Positions 8,045-16,884 are shown, numbered from the stretch's first letter. The stretch is 64,000 nt of DNA from Hyphomonadaceae bacterium UBA5336 (GCA_002408125.1 DHQO01000013.1:37088-101087), one strand, 5' to 3'. Notes: generated by a model from the letters alone, not told the origin. Numbers and translations are program-made.

Positions 8045-8497
8045 TCAGACCTCTGTCATGCCGAGCGCGCGGTAGAAGGCCGGGGCGCCGGAGGGATTGT
8101 CGGCGTGCACCTTGAGGCGGATCTCGCCGATCCCGCGCGCCTGGAAAGTCCGGAAGATCTCCGCCATCAGGGCGCGGCCGAGGCCATGCCGGCGCAGGTC
8201 GGGCCGCACGCCGATATCCTTCACGAAGCCCGAGCTCCAGCACTGGGCGAAGCCGGCCAGCGCGCTGGTGGCGGTCTCGGTGAGGGTGAAGCAGAGCGCC
8301 GGCTCGAACTCCGCGTCGTCCTCCACCGCCGGCCACCAGTCTTCGAATGCCATCACATCGCCCCCGCCGGGGGCATAGACCGCATTCAGCAGCTCGCGCG
8401 CCGGGCGGGCATGGCGCCCCCCTTCGAAGGGGGTGAAGGCATACCCGGCGGGCAGGCTTGGCGCGGGCAGCGGCGCCGGGCCGAGCTTCATCCGCAT
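8045..8497 (-). CDS. GNAT family N-acetyltransferase
   Basis: A 150-residue acetyl-CoA-dependent acetyltransferase; the substrate is unknown. Motif A is clear: 'GVRPDLRRHGLGRALMAEIF' (V-x-P-x-x-R-x-x-G-x-G), followed by 'IRLKVHADNPSGAPAFYRAL', typical of motif B with N and Y as acid/base residues. Start is uncertain: in-frame ATGs at 8539, 8497 and 8491 are possible, the first overlapping the TIR gene by 11 bases. Either way it follows the TIR gene on the same strand and could be co-transcribed with it. Confidence 0.85.
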   Translation of the reverse strand: MRMKLGPAPLPAPSLPAGYAFTPFEGGRHARPARELLNAVYAPGGGDVMAFEDWWPAVEDDAEFEPALCFTLTETATSALAGFAQCWSSGFVKDIGVRPDLRRHGLGRALMAEIFRTFQARGIGEIRLKVHADNPSGAPAFYRALGMTEV

Positions 8498-8528
8498 CAG
8501 GAGAATGGAGGGCCCGGCCAAGCGCAGA

Positions 8529-10010
8529 TCACCCGCCATTGCAGACAAAGACGCTGAGATAATAGGGCGTGGACGAGCCCGATATCCGCATCTGTGCGCT
8601 GAGGCCCATCTCGCTGTTGAGGAAGCCTGCGAGCGCCTCGCCCTCGCTGCGCTCGCGCGCTTCCGGGCGGATCTCCAGCCCCCTGGCGCTGTAGGACGGG
8701 CGGGAATTGATCTCTTCCGACAATTCGCGTGAGCGCAACCGCCCAAGCCCATAGGACAGCGCGCCTGCCTGCCCGGCCCGGGCGCTGAGCTGCAGGTTCT
8801 GCTCTGCGGTGAGCCTGGCGACGATGGCGTCGGCTTCGGCCTTGTTGGCCGTGGCGTTCGGGCCGGCGCACCAGAACACATCGATATCCCAGCCCGAGGC
8901 GATGCGCGTCTGGCGCAGGGCCGCGTCGACGGCGCGCTGGCTGGTGACCGGCGCGGCCGGGCTGGGGCTGCTGGGACCTGCCGGAGCAGGCTCGCCATCG
9001 GCGCGGGAGGGCTCGCCGGGCGCGGGCAGGGGCAGCGGTTCGCCCTGGCTCTCCATCTCCGCTTTCAGCGCTTCATAGGCCTTGTTGATGGTGTCGAGAT
9101 TGGTCTTGTACTGGTCGAGTTCCGCATTGCGCTCATCGGCTTCGGCCCGGGCGATTTCCGCGTCCGCCCTTGCTGCTTCGGCATCGGCCTTGGCGCTTTC
9201 AGCCTCGGCCCGGAAGTCTTCCGCATCCTGGTACAGGAAAAAGGCCACGACCCCGGCGGCGATGCCGGCCACGAGCAACACCGCCGCGAGTATGCTCCAG
9301 CGCCGGTTGACCCGGGCCATGCGCCTGAGCAGGCCCTCGCGCTCTTCCTGCGCCCTGGCGATTTCCGCCAGGCGCTGGGCTTCGCGATTGGTTTCGCGCT
9401 GTTCCAGTTCGGCGCTCTTTGAAATGTATTGCCGGTGCAGGTCTGACGGGGCCGGCGCGCCGGGCTTCCAGCCGGCCAGCCAGGCCTGCGCGCTGGCCAG
9501 TTCCGGGCCGCGCAGCAAGAGGGCCTCGGAGCTGTCTTTCTCCTGCCAGCGCGCGCCAAGCTCCGACAGGCGGGTATGTTCGCGGATCCAGCCGAGATCG
9601 GTGCGCAACGCCTCGGTCAGCTGGGCCAGGCCCGGGCCGAAGGAATTGGGCTTTGAAAAATAGATATAGTTCAGCCGGCGCAGCTCCTCGGGCGTGTCCT
9701 CCTCGGGCACGTCGATATAGACGATCGGGATCAGGCGCTTGTTCAGGGCGATGGCCTTCCGGATCTCCCATTCGCAGCGCTCGGAGGCCACGAAGGCCGG
9801 CGAGAGGATGTAGATTACCGTGTCGGCGCGCTGCAGGAGGTGGCCGAGCCGGTGTTCCCAGTCCTCGCCGGCGGCGATGTCGTGGCGGTCGAGAAAGGGG
9901 TCGAAGCCGACCGTTTCCAGGCCGGCGACAAGCTCCTCTGCGAACGCGCTGGAATCAGCGCGCGCATAGGAGATGAAGACACTGAGCTTGTTGCCTGGCT
10001 CTTCGACCAT
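8529..10010 (-). CDS. TIR-domain, transmembrane, coiled-coil protein
   Basis: A 493-residue protein. The TIR domain occupies about residues 8-140: 'VFISYARADS' starts it, and 'ASERCEWEIRKAI' holds the C-x-x-E (C79, E82) that in NAD-cleaving TIR domains carries the catalytic glutamate. A linker of the 'LLLRGPELASAQAWLAG' type common to bacterial TIR proteins follows, then a membrane helix at about 238-260, an Ala/Glu-rich coiled coil at about 262-325, a Pro/Ser spacer, and a ~125-residue C-terminal domain beginning near 'WDIDVFWCAG' that I cannot assign. The ATG at 10010 is chosen for its GGAGG six bases upstream. Whether it is a defence, signalling or house-cleaning protein is open. Confidence 0.9.
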   Translation of the reverse strand: MVEEPGNKLSVFISYARADSSAFAEELVAGLETVGFDPFLDRHDIAAGEDWEHRLGHLLQRADTVIYILSPAFVASERCEWEIRKAIALNKRLIPIVYIDVPEEDTPEELRRLNYIYFSKPNSFGPGLAQLTEALRTDLGWIREHTRLSELGARWQEKDSSEALLLRGPELASAQAWLAGWKPGAPAPSDLHRQYISKSAELEQRETNREAQRLAEIARAQEEREGLLRRMARVNRRWSILAAVLLVAGIAAGVVAFFLYQDAEDFRAEAESAKADAEAARADAEIARAEADERNAELDQYKTNLDTINKAYEALKAEMESQGEPLPLPAPGEPSRADGEPAPAGPSSPSPAAPVTSQRAVDAALRQTRIASGWDIDVFWCAGPNATANKAEADAIVARLTAEQNLQLSARAGQAGALSYGLGRLRSRELSEEINSRPSYSARGLEIRPEARERSEGEALAGFLNSEMGLSAQMRISGSSTPYYLSVFVCNGG

Positions 10011-10073
10011 GCGTCCTCCCGGGTAAGGCGGACCTAGCATGGAAAAGGGGAGGCCGGAACAGATTTCGGGGTC

Positions 10074-12197
10074 TTAGTCGCCGAACCTGTCGAGCAGCCA
10101 GGCGAACTGTTTGGCCAGGGCATCGCGCTGGTCCTCGGCATAGAAACCGCAGCTGTGGCCGGCATCGGCATCGGCATGGATGACGACCTTGTCGCCGGCC
10201 CCGCGCTCGGCCATGACGGCGGCCAGGCGCGCCGACATCCAGTGTGGCACGCGCGAATCCTGAAAGCCCACGCAGAGGAACATGCCGGGCAGGGTCTCGG
10301 CGGTGCGGGCCAGTTCCACGCTGTCGGAGCCGGCCATCAGGGCGGCATCCTCGGGCAGGCGCGGGTCGCCGAACTCGTCAATCTGGGTCGCGCCGTTCGG
10401 CCCGTCGAGGCTGCGTAGCGGATTGACCACGCCGAACTCGACAATCGCCGCGCCGAAGAGGTCCGGGCGCTTCAGCGCCACCGGTCCGGCGATCAGGCCG
10501 CCCGCGCTGCCGCCCAGCGCGGCGATCTTGCCCGGCTCGGAATAGCCCAGCTCCACCATGCGCTCGGCGCAGGCCACCATGTCCTCATGGGAGTGGCGCT
10601 TGTCCGGCCCGGAGCCGTCGGCATGCCAGCCGGGGCCGTAATAGCCCGAGCCGCGCACATGGCATTCGGCCTGGACCCCGCCGAGGCTGACCCAGGCAAG
10701 CGCGGCCGGGTCCCAGCCGGCCATGGTAGTCTCGCCATAGCTGCCATAGGCATGGATGATGGTCGGCGCGGGGGTGCCGGCCTGTCCCGCCCTGGCGGTG
10801 ATGGAGAGCGGCACCTGCGTGCCGTCGGCGCTCTTTGCGAATTCGGTGAGGTGCTCGACATCGGCGATGGAACTGAGATCGTCGCGCCGGCTGACACCGA
10901 TGACGGTATAGGGATAGGCCGGGCCGTCGGCGTCCAGGCGCAGGAGTTGCCAGGGCTGGCCGGGCGCGGACATGTCGAAGGTGACCGAGCCTTCCTCGCC
11001 CTCCACGGTGAAGAAGCTGTCAAAGTCGATCTCGCCCTCGAAGGGCAGCTCTACGGGCTGGAGCTCCAGCTCGGGCGTCAGGCGGAAAAGGGCATGGGTG
11101 TCGCCCCGGCGCGCGGCGATATAGGCCACATCCCCGAGGGCGATGGTGTAGAGATAATTCACGTCGCGCCCGCCGGAGGCGACCTGGCGCACCGGGCCGC
11201 CCTCGACCGGGCGGGCGAAGATGCCCGACTGGCCCGGCCCGAAAGAGGCGGTCATGATGTACTGGCCCTGGTAGACCTCCACATCCGAGAGCTGGTACTC
11301 CGCGCCGACTTCCCGCCAGACCGGCGTGCCGGCGCGCACCTCGGTGATGTCGGCGGCATAGGCATCGATGAAATTGCCACGCCAGAGATAGCCCATGGCA
11401 ACTTCAGAGTCCCGCGGCACCCAGAAGCCGAACCAGTCGCCATATTCGGTCTCAACGCCCGTGGCGCCCTCGCCGAAGACGCTGGCGCCTTGCGTGCCCG
11501 TGGTGAGGTCGAACAGGGTCCATTCCGCGCCGACGCTGGGGTCGCCATCGACGAGATCCGTCGTCGCGGCGCGGCGGAACACGCCGGTTTTCGCGTCGAC
11601 CCAGGAAAAGCCTGTATCTCCACCGACCACGACCGGGCCGGCTTCCATGTCCTGGACCTCGCCGGTCTTCATGTCGATGAACTGGACCGTGGCGATCTCC
11701 GTGCCGCCATCGCCCACAGTCACGGCAAGGATGCGGCCATCGGGCGAGAGGGAAAAGCCCTCCAGACTCGGCGTGTCATAGGGGACATGGTTGATCGGGT
11801 CGTAGAAGACGCCCGGCCGGCCGGTCAGGAACAGGCGGCCATAATTGAGGTAGAGCGCATCACTGTGGATGAGGGCGACATAGGCATAGTTCGGTCCCAT
11901 GTCGAAATAGGTCTCGATCGCCGCGCGGGCGGGCCAGAAGCCGGCAGTCGCGCGCAAGGGGCCGTCCTGGGCGCGGGTGACGCTCAGCATCTGCTTGTTG
12001 AGATCCTTGCGGTAGGCCGGCTGTAGCATCCACTCGTAAGGGTCCTCGCTCGGCGCCACACCTTCCGGTGTGGTGAAGCTCACCCCCGGCATCTGTTTCG
12101 AGGCCGGGCTCTGGGCCAGCACGACCGGCGTCACCGCCAGTGCGAGAAGCACCGCGCTTGCTGCGATTGCTGCGAAGAGAGATGAGCGCAATGTCAT
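10074..12197 (-). CDS. S9 family (prolyl oligopeptidase-type) serine peptidase, exported
   Basis: A 707-residue peptidase with an N-terminal signal sequence ('LFAAIAASAVLLALAVTPVV' then an Ala-Gln cleavage site). It has the family's two parts: a seven-bladed propeller-like N-terminal ~430 residues and an alpha/beta hydrolase C-terminus. The triad can be placed at S564 (in 'ALGGSAGG'), D647 (in 'GFQDSRVPHW') and H681 (in 'DAGHSCGF'). It would cleave short proline-containing peptides in the periplasm or outside. The open frame reaches further upstream but that overlaps recF; the ATG at 12197 begins a proper signal peptide. It lies 31 bases after recF on the same strand. Confidence 0.92.
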   Translation of the reverse strand: MTLRSSLFAAIAASAVLLALAVTPVVLAQSPASKQMPGVSFTTPEGVAPSEDPYEWMLQPAYRKDLNKQMLSVTRAQDGPLRATAGFWPARAAIETYFDMGPNYAYVALIHSDALYLNYGRLFLTGRPGVFYDPINHVPYDTPSLEGFSLSPDGRILAVTVGDGGTEIATVQFIDMKTGEVQDMEAGPVVVGGDTGFSWVDAKTGVFRRAATTDLVDGDPSVGAEWTLFDLTTGTQGASVFGEGATGVETEYGDWFGFWVPRDSEVAMGYLWRGNFIDAYAADITEVRAGTPVWREVGAEYQLSDVEVYQGQYIMTASFGPGQSGIFARPVEGGPVRQVASGGRDVNYLYTIALGDVAYIAARRGDTHALFRLTPELELQPVELPFEGEIDFDSFFTVEGEEGSVTFDMSAPGQPWQLLRLDADGPAYPYTVIGVSRRDDLSSIADVEHLTEFAKSADGTQVPLSITARAGQAGTPAPTIIHAYGSYGETTMAGWDPAALAWVSLGGVQAECHVRGSGYYGPGWHADGSGPDKRHSHEDMVACAERMVELGYSEPGKIAALGGSAGGLIAGPVALKRPDLFGAAIVEFGVVNPLRSLDGPNGATQIDEFGDPRLPEDAALMAGSDSVELARTAETLPGMFLCVGFQDSRVPHWMSARLAAVMAERGAGDKVVIHADADAGHSCGFYAEDQRDALAKQFAWLLDRFGD

Positions 12198-12228
12198 GAA
12201 GAGACCTTTGCGGGCCACCGGGCGCGTG

Positions 12229-13347
12229 TCAATCGAGCCCGGCCAGACCGGCTGCGCCGGCCGCCACCGCGACATGCTGGGCGCGGTCTCCAAAAGCTTC
12301 GAACAGGAAAGCCTCGGTGCCGGTCAGCCAGGCCTGGCCGGGCAGGGCGGAAAGCTCGTCGAACAGGGCCGCGCGCCGGTCTGTGTCGAGATGCGCGGCG
12401 GCCTCGTCGAGCAACAGGAAGGGCGTCGGCCCATCGCCGCCACGCGCGAGGCCCTGCGCCGAGGCGAGGATCAGGCCGATCAGCAGCGCCTTCTGCTGGC
12501 CGGTCGAGGCATCCTTGGCCGGCATGGCGGTGGGGCGGTGGATGACCGAGAGATCGGCGCGGTGCGGGCCTTTCAGCGTGCGCCCGGCCTTCTGGTCGAC
12601 CCGGCGCATGCCGGCCCATTGCGCGGCCAGCATCTCCTCGATTTCGCCAAGGCCCGCGCCGGCGACAGCCATCTCCTCGGCTTCGCCTTCCAGGGCGAGA
12701 TCGGCCTTGGGGAAGGCGCCTTCGGGGCGGGCATTGACGGAGGATTGCAGGCGCTCCAGCACCAGGGCGCGACCGATGGCAAGCTCCGCGCCGGCCTCGG
12801 CCATGCGCGCTTCGATGGCATCGGCCCAGGCCGGATCGACATATTGGCGCTCCAGCAGGGCATTGCGCTCGCGCATGGCCTTTTCATAGCGCACGGCGGC
12901 CGGGCCATGGGCGGGCAGGTGGGCCATCACCTGCCGGTCGAAAAAGCGCCGCCGGTCGCTCGCCGAGCCCCGGAACACGCTATCCATGGCCGGCGTCAGC
13001 CAGACAATGCGGATGAGATCTGCGAGATCCGACGGCGAGGCATTCTCGCCATCGATGCGCACGGTGCGCTTGTTGCCCGCGCCGGACGTGTCGAGGCCGA
13101 CACCGATACGCCGGTCTTCCAGGTTGCCCGAGACGGTCCAGCCGCCCGGCGCGCCATGGCGGGTCAGTTCACCCAGCGCCGCCGAGCGCAGGCCCCGGCC
13201 CGGCCCGAGCTGGCTGATCGCTTCCAGCAGGTTCGTCTTGCCCGCGCCATTGGCGCCGTAAAGGCAGACATGCCGGCCATCCAGCGCGAGGTCGAACTGG
13301 GCATAATTGCGGAAATCGGTGAGGCGCAGGCGCGTGAGGGCGGTCAT
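12229..13347 (-). CDS. recF: DNA replication and repair protein RecF
   Basis: ATP-binding SMC-like protein that helps load RecA at gaps with RecOR. The 372-residue protein has Walker A 'GANGAGKTNLLEA' near residue 33, the signature 'STGQQKALLIGLILA' and Walker B 'PFLLLDEAAAHLD'. N-terminal 'LRLTDFRNYAQFDLAL' is typical. It sits in the usual dnaA-dnaN-recF-gyrB neighbourhood, though here separated from dnaN by a repeat-filled spacer and from gyrB by four unrelated genes. Confidence 0.97.
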   Translation of the reverse strand: MTALTRLRLTDFRNYAQFDLALDGRHVCLYGANGAGKTNLLEAISQLGPGRGLRSAALGELTRHGAPGGWTVSGNLEDRRIGVGLDTSGAGNKRTVRIDGENASPSDLADLIRIVWLTPAMDSVFRGSASDRRRFFDRQVMAHLPAHGPAAVRYEKAMRERNALLERQYVDPAWADAIEARMAEAGAELAIGRALVLERLQSSVNARPEGAFPKADLALEGEAEEMAVAGAGLGEIEEMLAAQWAGMRRVDQKAGRTLKGPHRADLSVIHRPTAMPAKDASTGQQKALLIGLILASAQGLARGGDGPTPFLLLDEAAAHLDTDRRAALFDELSALPGQAWLTGTEAFLFEAFGDRAQHVAVAAGAAGLAGLD

Positions 13348-13356
13348 TTTTGTTGA

Positions 13357-13400
13357 TCCCCGCTCTGCTGCGCTGCGCGATGGATCGCGCTCAGGGCTGC
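13357..13400. repeat. Fragment of the GCTCAGGGCTG dispersed repeat
   Basis: The segment ending GATGGATCGCGCTCAGGGCTG matches the end of the copies at 2790-2850. It lies directly upstream of recF, next to the CCTCCCCCGC element, so two repeat families are stacked in one 268-bp spacer. Confidence 0.6.
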
Positions 13401-13429
13401 AGGCCGGCCTTGCGATCGGGAACCGTTAT

Positions 13430-13584
13430 CCTCCCCCGCTTGCGGGGGAGGTGCCCGAAGGGCGGAGGGGGGAAGCGGCATGCTGTGCCGTTCGAGATTC
13501 AGAGAGAAACCGTCGCCGGCGGCCCTCTGGCGGCTGCCCCCTCCGACCCGCTTCGCGGGCCACCTCCCCCGCAGGCGGGGGAGG
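13430..13584. repeat. Palindromic interspersed element with CCTCCCCCGC ends
   Basis: A ~155-bp element in the recF-dnaN spacer. Each end is itself a perfect hairpin (CCTCCCCCGC/GCGGGGGAGG at 13430-13451 and 13563-13584), and inside there is a further inverted pair around GGCGGAGGGGG and CCCCCTCCG. It is the same family as the single hairpin at 7457-7478. It resembles a REP/BIME or MITE type of repeat; no mobility gene is linked. Confidence 0.8.
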
Positions 13585-13615
13585 ATCATCTCTCTGGTGC
13601 GAGAGATTTGCCCCA

Positions 13616-14737
13616 TCACACCCGCAGCGGCATCAGCACATATTGCGCGTGGGCGTCTTCCGGGTCGAGGACGAGGGCGGGGCTGGCCGGGTCGTTGAAC
13701 AGGAACTCGGCGTCGGCGGCCTCGATCTGCCCGGCAATGTCGAGCAGGTATTTGGCGTTGAAGCCGATCTCCATGGGCTCGTGGGCATAGTCGGCCTCGA
13801 TTTCCTCATGGCCCTGGCCGGTCTCGGCATGGCTGACCGCCAGCACCAGCCGGCCATCTTCCATGCTCATCTTCACCGAGCGCGAGCGCTCCGCCGAGAC
13901 GGTGGACACCCGGTCCACGGCGGCCTCGAAGGCCTTGTTGTCGATGGTGAGTTTCTTGTCATTGCCCTTGGGAATGACGCGGGCATAGTCTGGAAAGCTG
14001 CCGTCGATCAGCTTGGCGGTGAGCACGGCATTGCTGGACCGCACGACGATCTTGTTGTCGGAAACCTCCAGGGTGACCGGGTCCGACGCGGTATCGATCA
14101 GGCGGCGCGCTTCGGTGACGGCCTTGCGCGGCACGATCACGCCTTCGAGTTTTTCCGAGCCTTTCGGTGCGGGTGTCTCGGCCAGTGCCAGGCGGTGACC
14201 GTCCGTGGCCACGCAGCGCAGCACCTTGCTGCCTTCGGGCGTCTCGGCGGCGTGCAGATAGACGCCGTTGAGATAATAGCGCGTCTCTTCGGTAGAGATG
14301 GCAAACCGGGTCTTGTCGATCAGGCGGCGCAGGTCGGCAGCGTCGACCTCGAAGCTGGTGGCCTCGGCATCCGAGCCCATGGTTTGGAAATCAGACGCCG
14401 GCAGGGTCGGCAGGGCGAATTGCGAGCGGCCGGAGCGGATCGACAGGCGGCCATTCTCCGGATCGAGCGAGAGTTCCACATCGGCGCCGCCGGGCAGCTT
14501 GCGCACCACGTCGAACAGGGTGCCGGCCGGAGCGGTGATCGCGCCATCCTTGGAGATATTGGCCGGCGCGCTGTCGACCGCCTCGATATCGAGATCGGTG
14601 GCCGTCAGGGTGAGCATGCCATCCTTGGCCGTCAGCAGGATATTCGACAGGATCGGGATCGTATTGCGCCGCTCAACCACGTTCTGGACATGGGAGAGCG
14701 CACCGAGAAGGTCACCGCGTTCGATGGTCAGTTTCAT
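13616..14737 (-). CDS. dnaN: DNA polymerase III subunit beta (sliding clamp)
   Basis: Forms the ring-shaped dimer that holds DNA polymerase III on DNA. The 373-residue length is standard. The N-terminus 'MKLTIERGDLLGALSHVQNV', 'RRNTIPILSNILL', and the C-terminal 'HAQYVLMPLRV' (the conserved ...LMPMR(V/L) end) identify it. Three similar clamp domains of ~120 residues are present. It lies downstream of dnaA with a terminator-like hairpin between them, so it probably has its own promoter in the 14738-14830 spacer. Confidence 0.98.
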   Translation of the reverse strand: MKLTIERGDLLGALSHVQNVVERRNTIPILSNILLTAKDGMLTLTATDLDIEAVDSAPANISKDGAITAPAGTLFDVVRKLPGGADVELSLDPENGRLSIRSGRSQFALPTLPASDFQTMGSDAEATSFEVDAADLRRLIDKTRFAISTEETRYYLNGVYLHAAETPEGSKVLRCVATDGHRLALAETPAPKGSEKLEGVIVPRKAVTEARRLIDTASDPVTLEVSDNKIVVRSSNAVLTAKLIDGSFPDYARVIPKGNDKKLTIDNKAFEAAVDRVSTVSAERSRSVKMSMEDGRLVLAVSHAETGQGHEEIEADYAHEPMEIGFNAKYLLDIAGQIEAADAEFLFNDPASPALVLDPEDAHAQYVLMPLRV

Positions 14738-14824
14738 TGTGGGCGCCTCGTCAACACAGGTCTCATCAGGAATTTCGTCTCCGCCCGCTTCCGGTAAGTT
14801 CAGCGCGCCTTGGGAGGAGGGCGC

Positions 14825-14877
14825 CGCGGAAAAGAACGGCCCACCCGGAGTGTCCCGACTGGGAACTGGGTGGGCCG
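14825..14877 (-). terminator. Rho-independent terminator after dnaA
   Basis: Perfect 10-bp arms CGGCCCACCC (14837-14846) and GGGTGGGCCG (14868-14877). On the minus strand the hairpin is followed by TTCTTTTCC, so it would stop dnaA transcription before dnaN. Confidence 0.75.
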
Positions 14878-14946
14878 ATACACTTGGTGAATTCGCGAGA
14901 AATGCAAGCCCTGAAAGCCGCGCAGGGCTTGCCGCGCCTGCTGCGA

Positions 14947-16395
14947 TCAGCGCAGCAGGTTGAAGATTTTCTCGCGCAGCTTCTCCAGGTGAAGCACGGT
15001 ATCGGGCCGCTTTTTCACCAATTTCTTAATCTTATCATGGGCGTACATGATCGACGTGTGGTCGCGTTTGCCGAATGTGCGGGCAATGGTGGGATAGGAT
15101 TTATCCGTCATTTCCCGGCACAGATACATGGCCAGATGGCGGGCATAGACCATGCGCTGCTGCTTGCACGGACCTTCGATTTCGCCCCGGGTCAGGTCGA
15201 ACATCTCGCAGGCAGCCTGCTTGATCTCGCTGATCTTCGGGTTCGGCACCGCGCCGGCGATCTTGTCGAGCACGCGGGTCAGCATCTCCTGGGTCGGCGC
15301 CATGGCGCCCAGGCTGCATTCCGAATAAAGACCCAGCAATCCGCCATGCAGCTCGCGGCCCTGACCGCGAATGCGCTGATTGATCTGCTCAAGCAGGGCG
15401 TCAGGCACATCGAAGCTCGGCCTGGTGACCTGAAGGCGCTCGACAAAGCTGCGCAGGATCTTTCCGCGCATCTCCTGGTCCGGCGCCGTGATCTCCACCG
15501 ACATGGCGCCGCGGATCTGGCTCATCACGCGCGAGGAGAAGCCGTCCAGCTCACCGGGAGCGGTATCAGTTGTGAGAATCACGAGGCCGCCGGCTTCGGT
15601 GATCGAGCGCAGGTTGCGGCAGAACTCGGCATCGGTGCCCTTGGCATTGGCGATGTTCTGCAGGTCGTCGATCAGCACGATGTCGCTGGCGCGCAGCTTG
15701 GCCTTCAGCTGACGGGTGTCGCGGGCCATGGCGCCGGCAACATACTCGTTCTGGAAGTCCTCGGCGGTGATGTAGAACACCTCGCGCCCGTCATCGGACA
15801 GCTCCACATGCTGTTGCAGCGCGGTGATCATGTGCGTCTTGCCCACGCCCTGCAGGCCGTAGATCAGGATCACGCTGGCCGGCAGCACGCCGTCATCGGC
15901 AACATGGCGGACAATCTCATAGGCCGCGGTGTTGAACGGACCAACGACAAGATTGTCGAACGTGTAGTTCCTGCGCTCGCCGCTGATCGTGGTCTGGCGC
16001 GGGGCCGGCGCCTCGGCGCGCACTGCCGGTGCAGCATCCTCGGCCCACGGGTCACCGCCCAGGAGGTCGGAATAGTCGCCGCCATCGCGATCCCAGGCAA
16101 TCACGGCCACGGTGCGCCCACGCGGATCGTGGGTGCGCCAGATGCGCTGCAGCGTGCGGTGGTGATCGCCAATGACACGATCCGCCGTCAGCCGCGTGCG
16201 GGCCGCAATGATGATCTTGCCATCGCGTTCGGCGATGATCTTCAGTTCGGAGATATATCTGTCATAGTCCGAAGCTGAGACCACGCCCTTCAGGTCTCGT
16301 CGTGTCAATTGCCAGATCGCTGGCGCGCCAGGATGACCAGGCGTGTCATTCTTGGTGGTTGCAGCTTTGTTGTCTTGTTTCTTTTGAGACCCCAT
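14947..16395 (-). CDS. dnaA: Chromosomal replication initiator DnaA (divergent)
   Basis: Initiator ATPase that binds and melts the origin. The 482-residue protein has domain I at about 25-105 ('IWQLTRRDLKGVVSASDYDR'), a Pro/Ala linker, the AAA+ domain with Walker A 'YGLQGVGKTH' (180-187) and Walker B 'VLIDDLQN' (240-247), and the C-terminal helix-turn-helix ('YPTIARTFGKRDHTS'). Several normally invariant positions differ: where E. coli has RLKSRF with the arginine finger R285, this protein reads RVMSQI (Q293), and the signature GGRDHTTVxHA reads GKRDHTSIMYA. Sensor II arginine (R347) is kept. The ATG at 16395 is chosen over upstream starts because the extra N-terminus looks non-coding. The rpsT/dnaN synteny supports it as the main initiator. 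Confidence 0.95.
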   Translation of the reverse strand: MGSQKKQDNKAATTKNDTPGHPGAPAIWQLTRRDLKGVVSASDYDRYISELKIIAERDGKIIIAARTRLTADRVIGDHHRTLQRIWRTHDPRGRTVAVIAWDRDGGDYSDLLGGDPWAEDAAPAVRAEAPAPRQTTISGERRNYTFDNLVVGPFNTAAYEIVRHVADDGVLPASVILIYGLQGVGKTHMITALQQHVELSDDGREVFYITAEDFQNEYVAGAMARDTRQLKAKLRASDIVLIDDLQNIANAKGTDAEFCRNLRSITEAGGLVILTTDTAPGELDGFSSRVMSQIRGAMSVEITAPDQEMRGKILRSFVERLQVTRPSFDVPDALLEQINQRIRGQGRELHGGLLGLYSECSLGAMAPTQEMLTRVLDKIAGAVPNPKISEIKQAACEMFDLTRGEIEGPCKQQRMVYARHLAMYLCREMTDKSYPTIARTFGKRDHTSIMYAHDKIKKLVKKRPDTVLHLEKLREKIFNLLR

Positions 16396-16884
16396 CGGTG
16401 ACCCCTTTTCTAGAGCTGAACTTCCCCTGACTCTACAGCAAAACTCAACTGTCCCGACCCTTCTGGGCGGGTAAGAATTAGTGCGTATGCGGTGAAAAAC
16501 TCGGGACTGAAACGAAGGTATCAGAAGGCACTTTTCATTCAACAGCGAAATTCGGCGATTCGGTGATCAATGGCTGTTGACACTCTCGCGTTACTTGAAA
16601 AGCCTACGGTTTTTTTAGGTAAATTGGCCAAAAAAAAGCGTTGGCATACAGGGCACTGAAAGATGAATTTATTCGGTACGCAGAGGGAGTATATCGTTTT
16701 GTGACTGTCTTGCAACAGCCATCTGGAGCTTCTGCCTCAAGGGCGTCTCATGCAGTGATTTCCGAGGGAAATAGCCTCTTCCCGAATTGACAAACCTCTA
16801 CGATTCTGCCTGCCGGAGAGGGGGGTGTGAGAAAGCCTCGGAAAGGCATGATACTTTAGTGGAATTGGTCTGAACGGCGCGCAG
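16396..16884. other. AT-rich spacer upstream of dnaA; promoter region and possible origin
   Basis: About 490 bases between dnaA and the rpsT terminator with no gene. It includes AT-rich runs (TTTTTTT at 16610-16616, a run of eight A at 16630-16637) and three GANTC sites (16429, 16557, 16802), the CcrM methylation motif that often marks cell-cycle-controlled alphaproteobacterial promoters. I looked for DnaA boxes (TTATNCACA and one-mismatch forms) and for paired TTAA CtrA half-sites and found none. The origin call rests only on gene context. Confidence 0.3.

Noticed and set aside
16396..16884. Firm oriC call
   Set aside because: No DnaA boxes recognised and no skew data; kept only as a low-confidence region.
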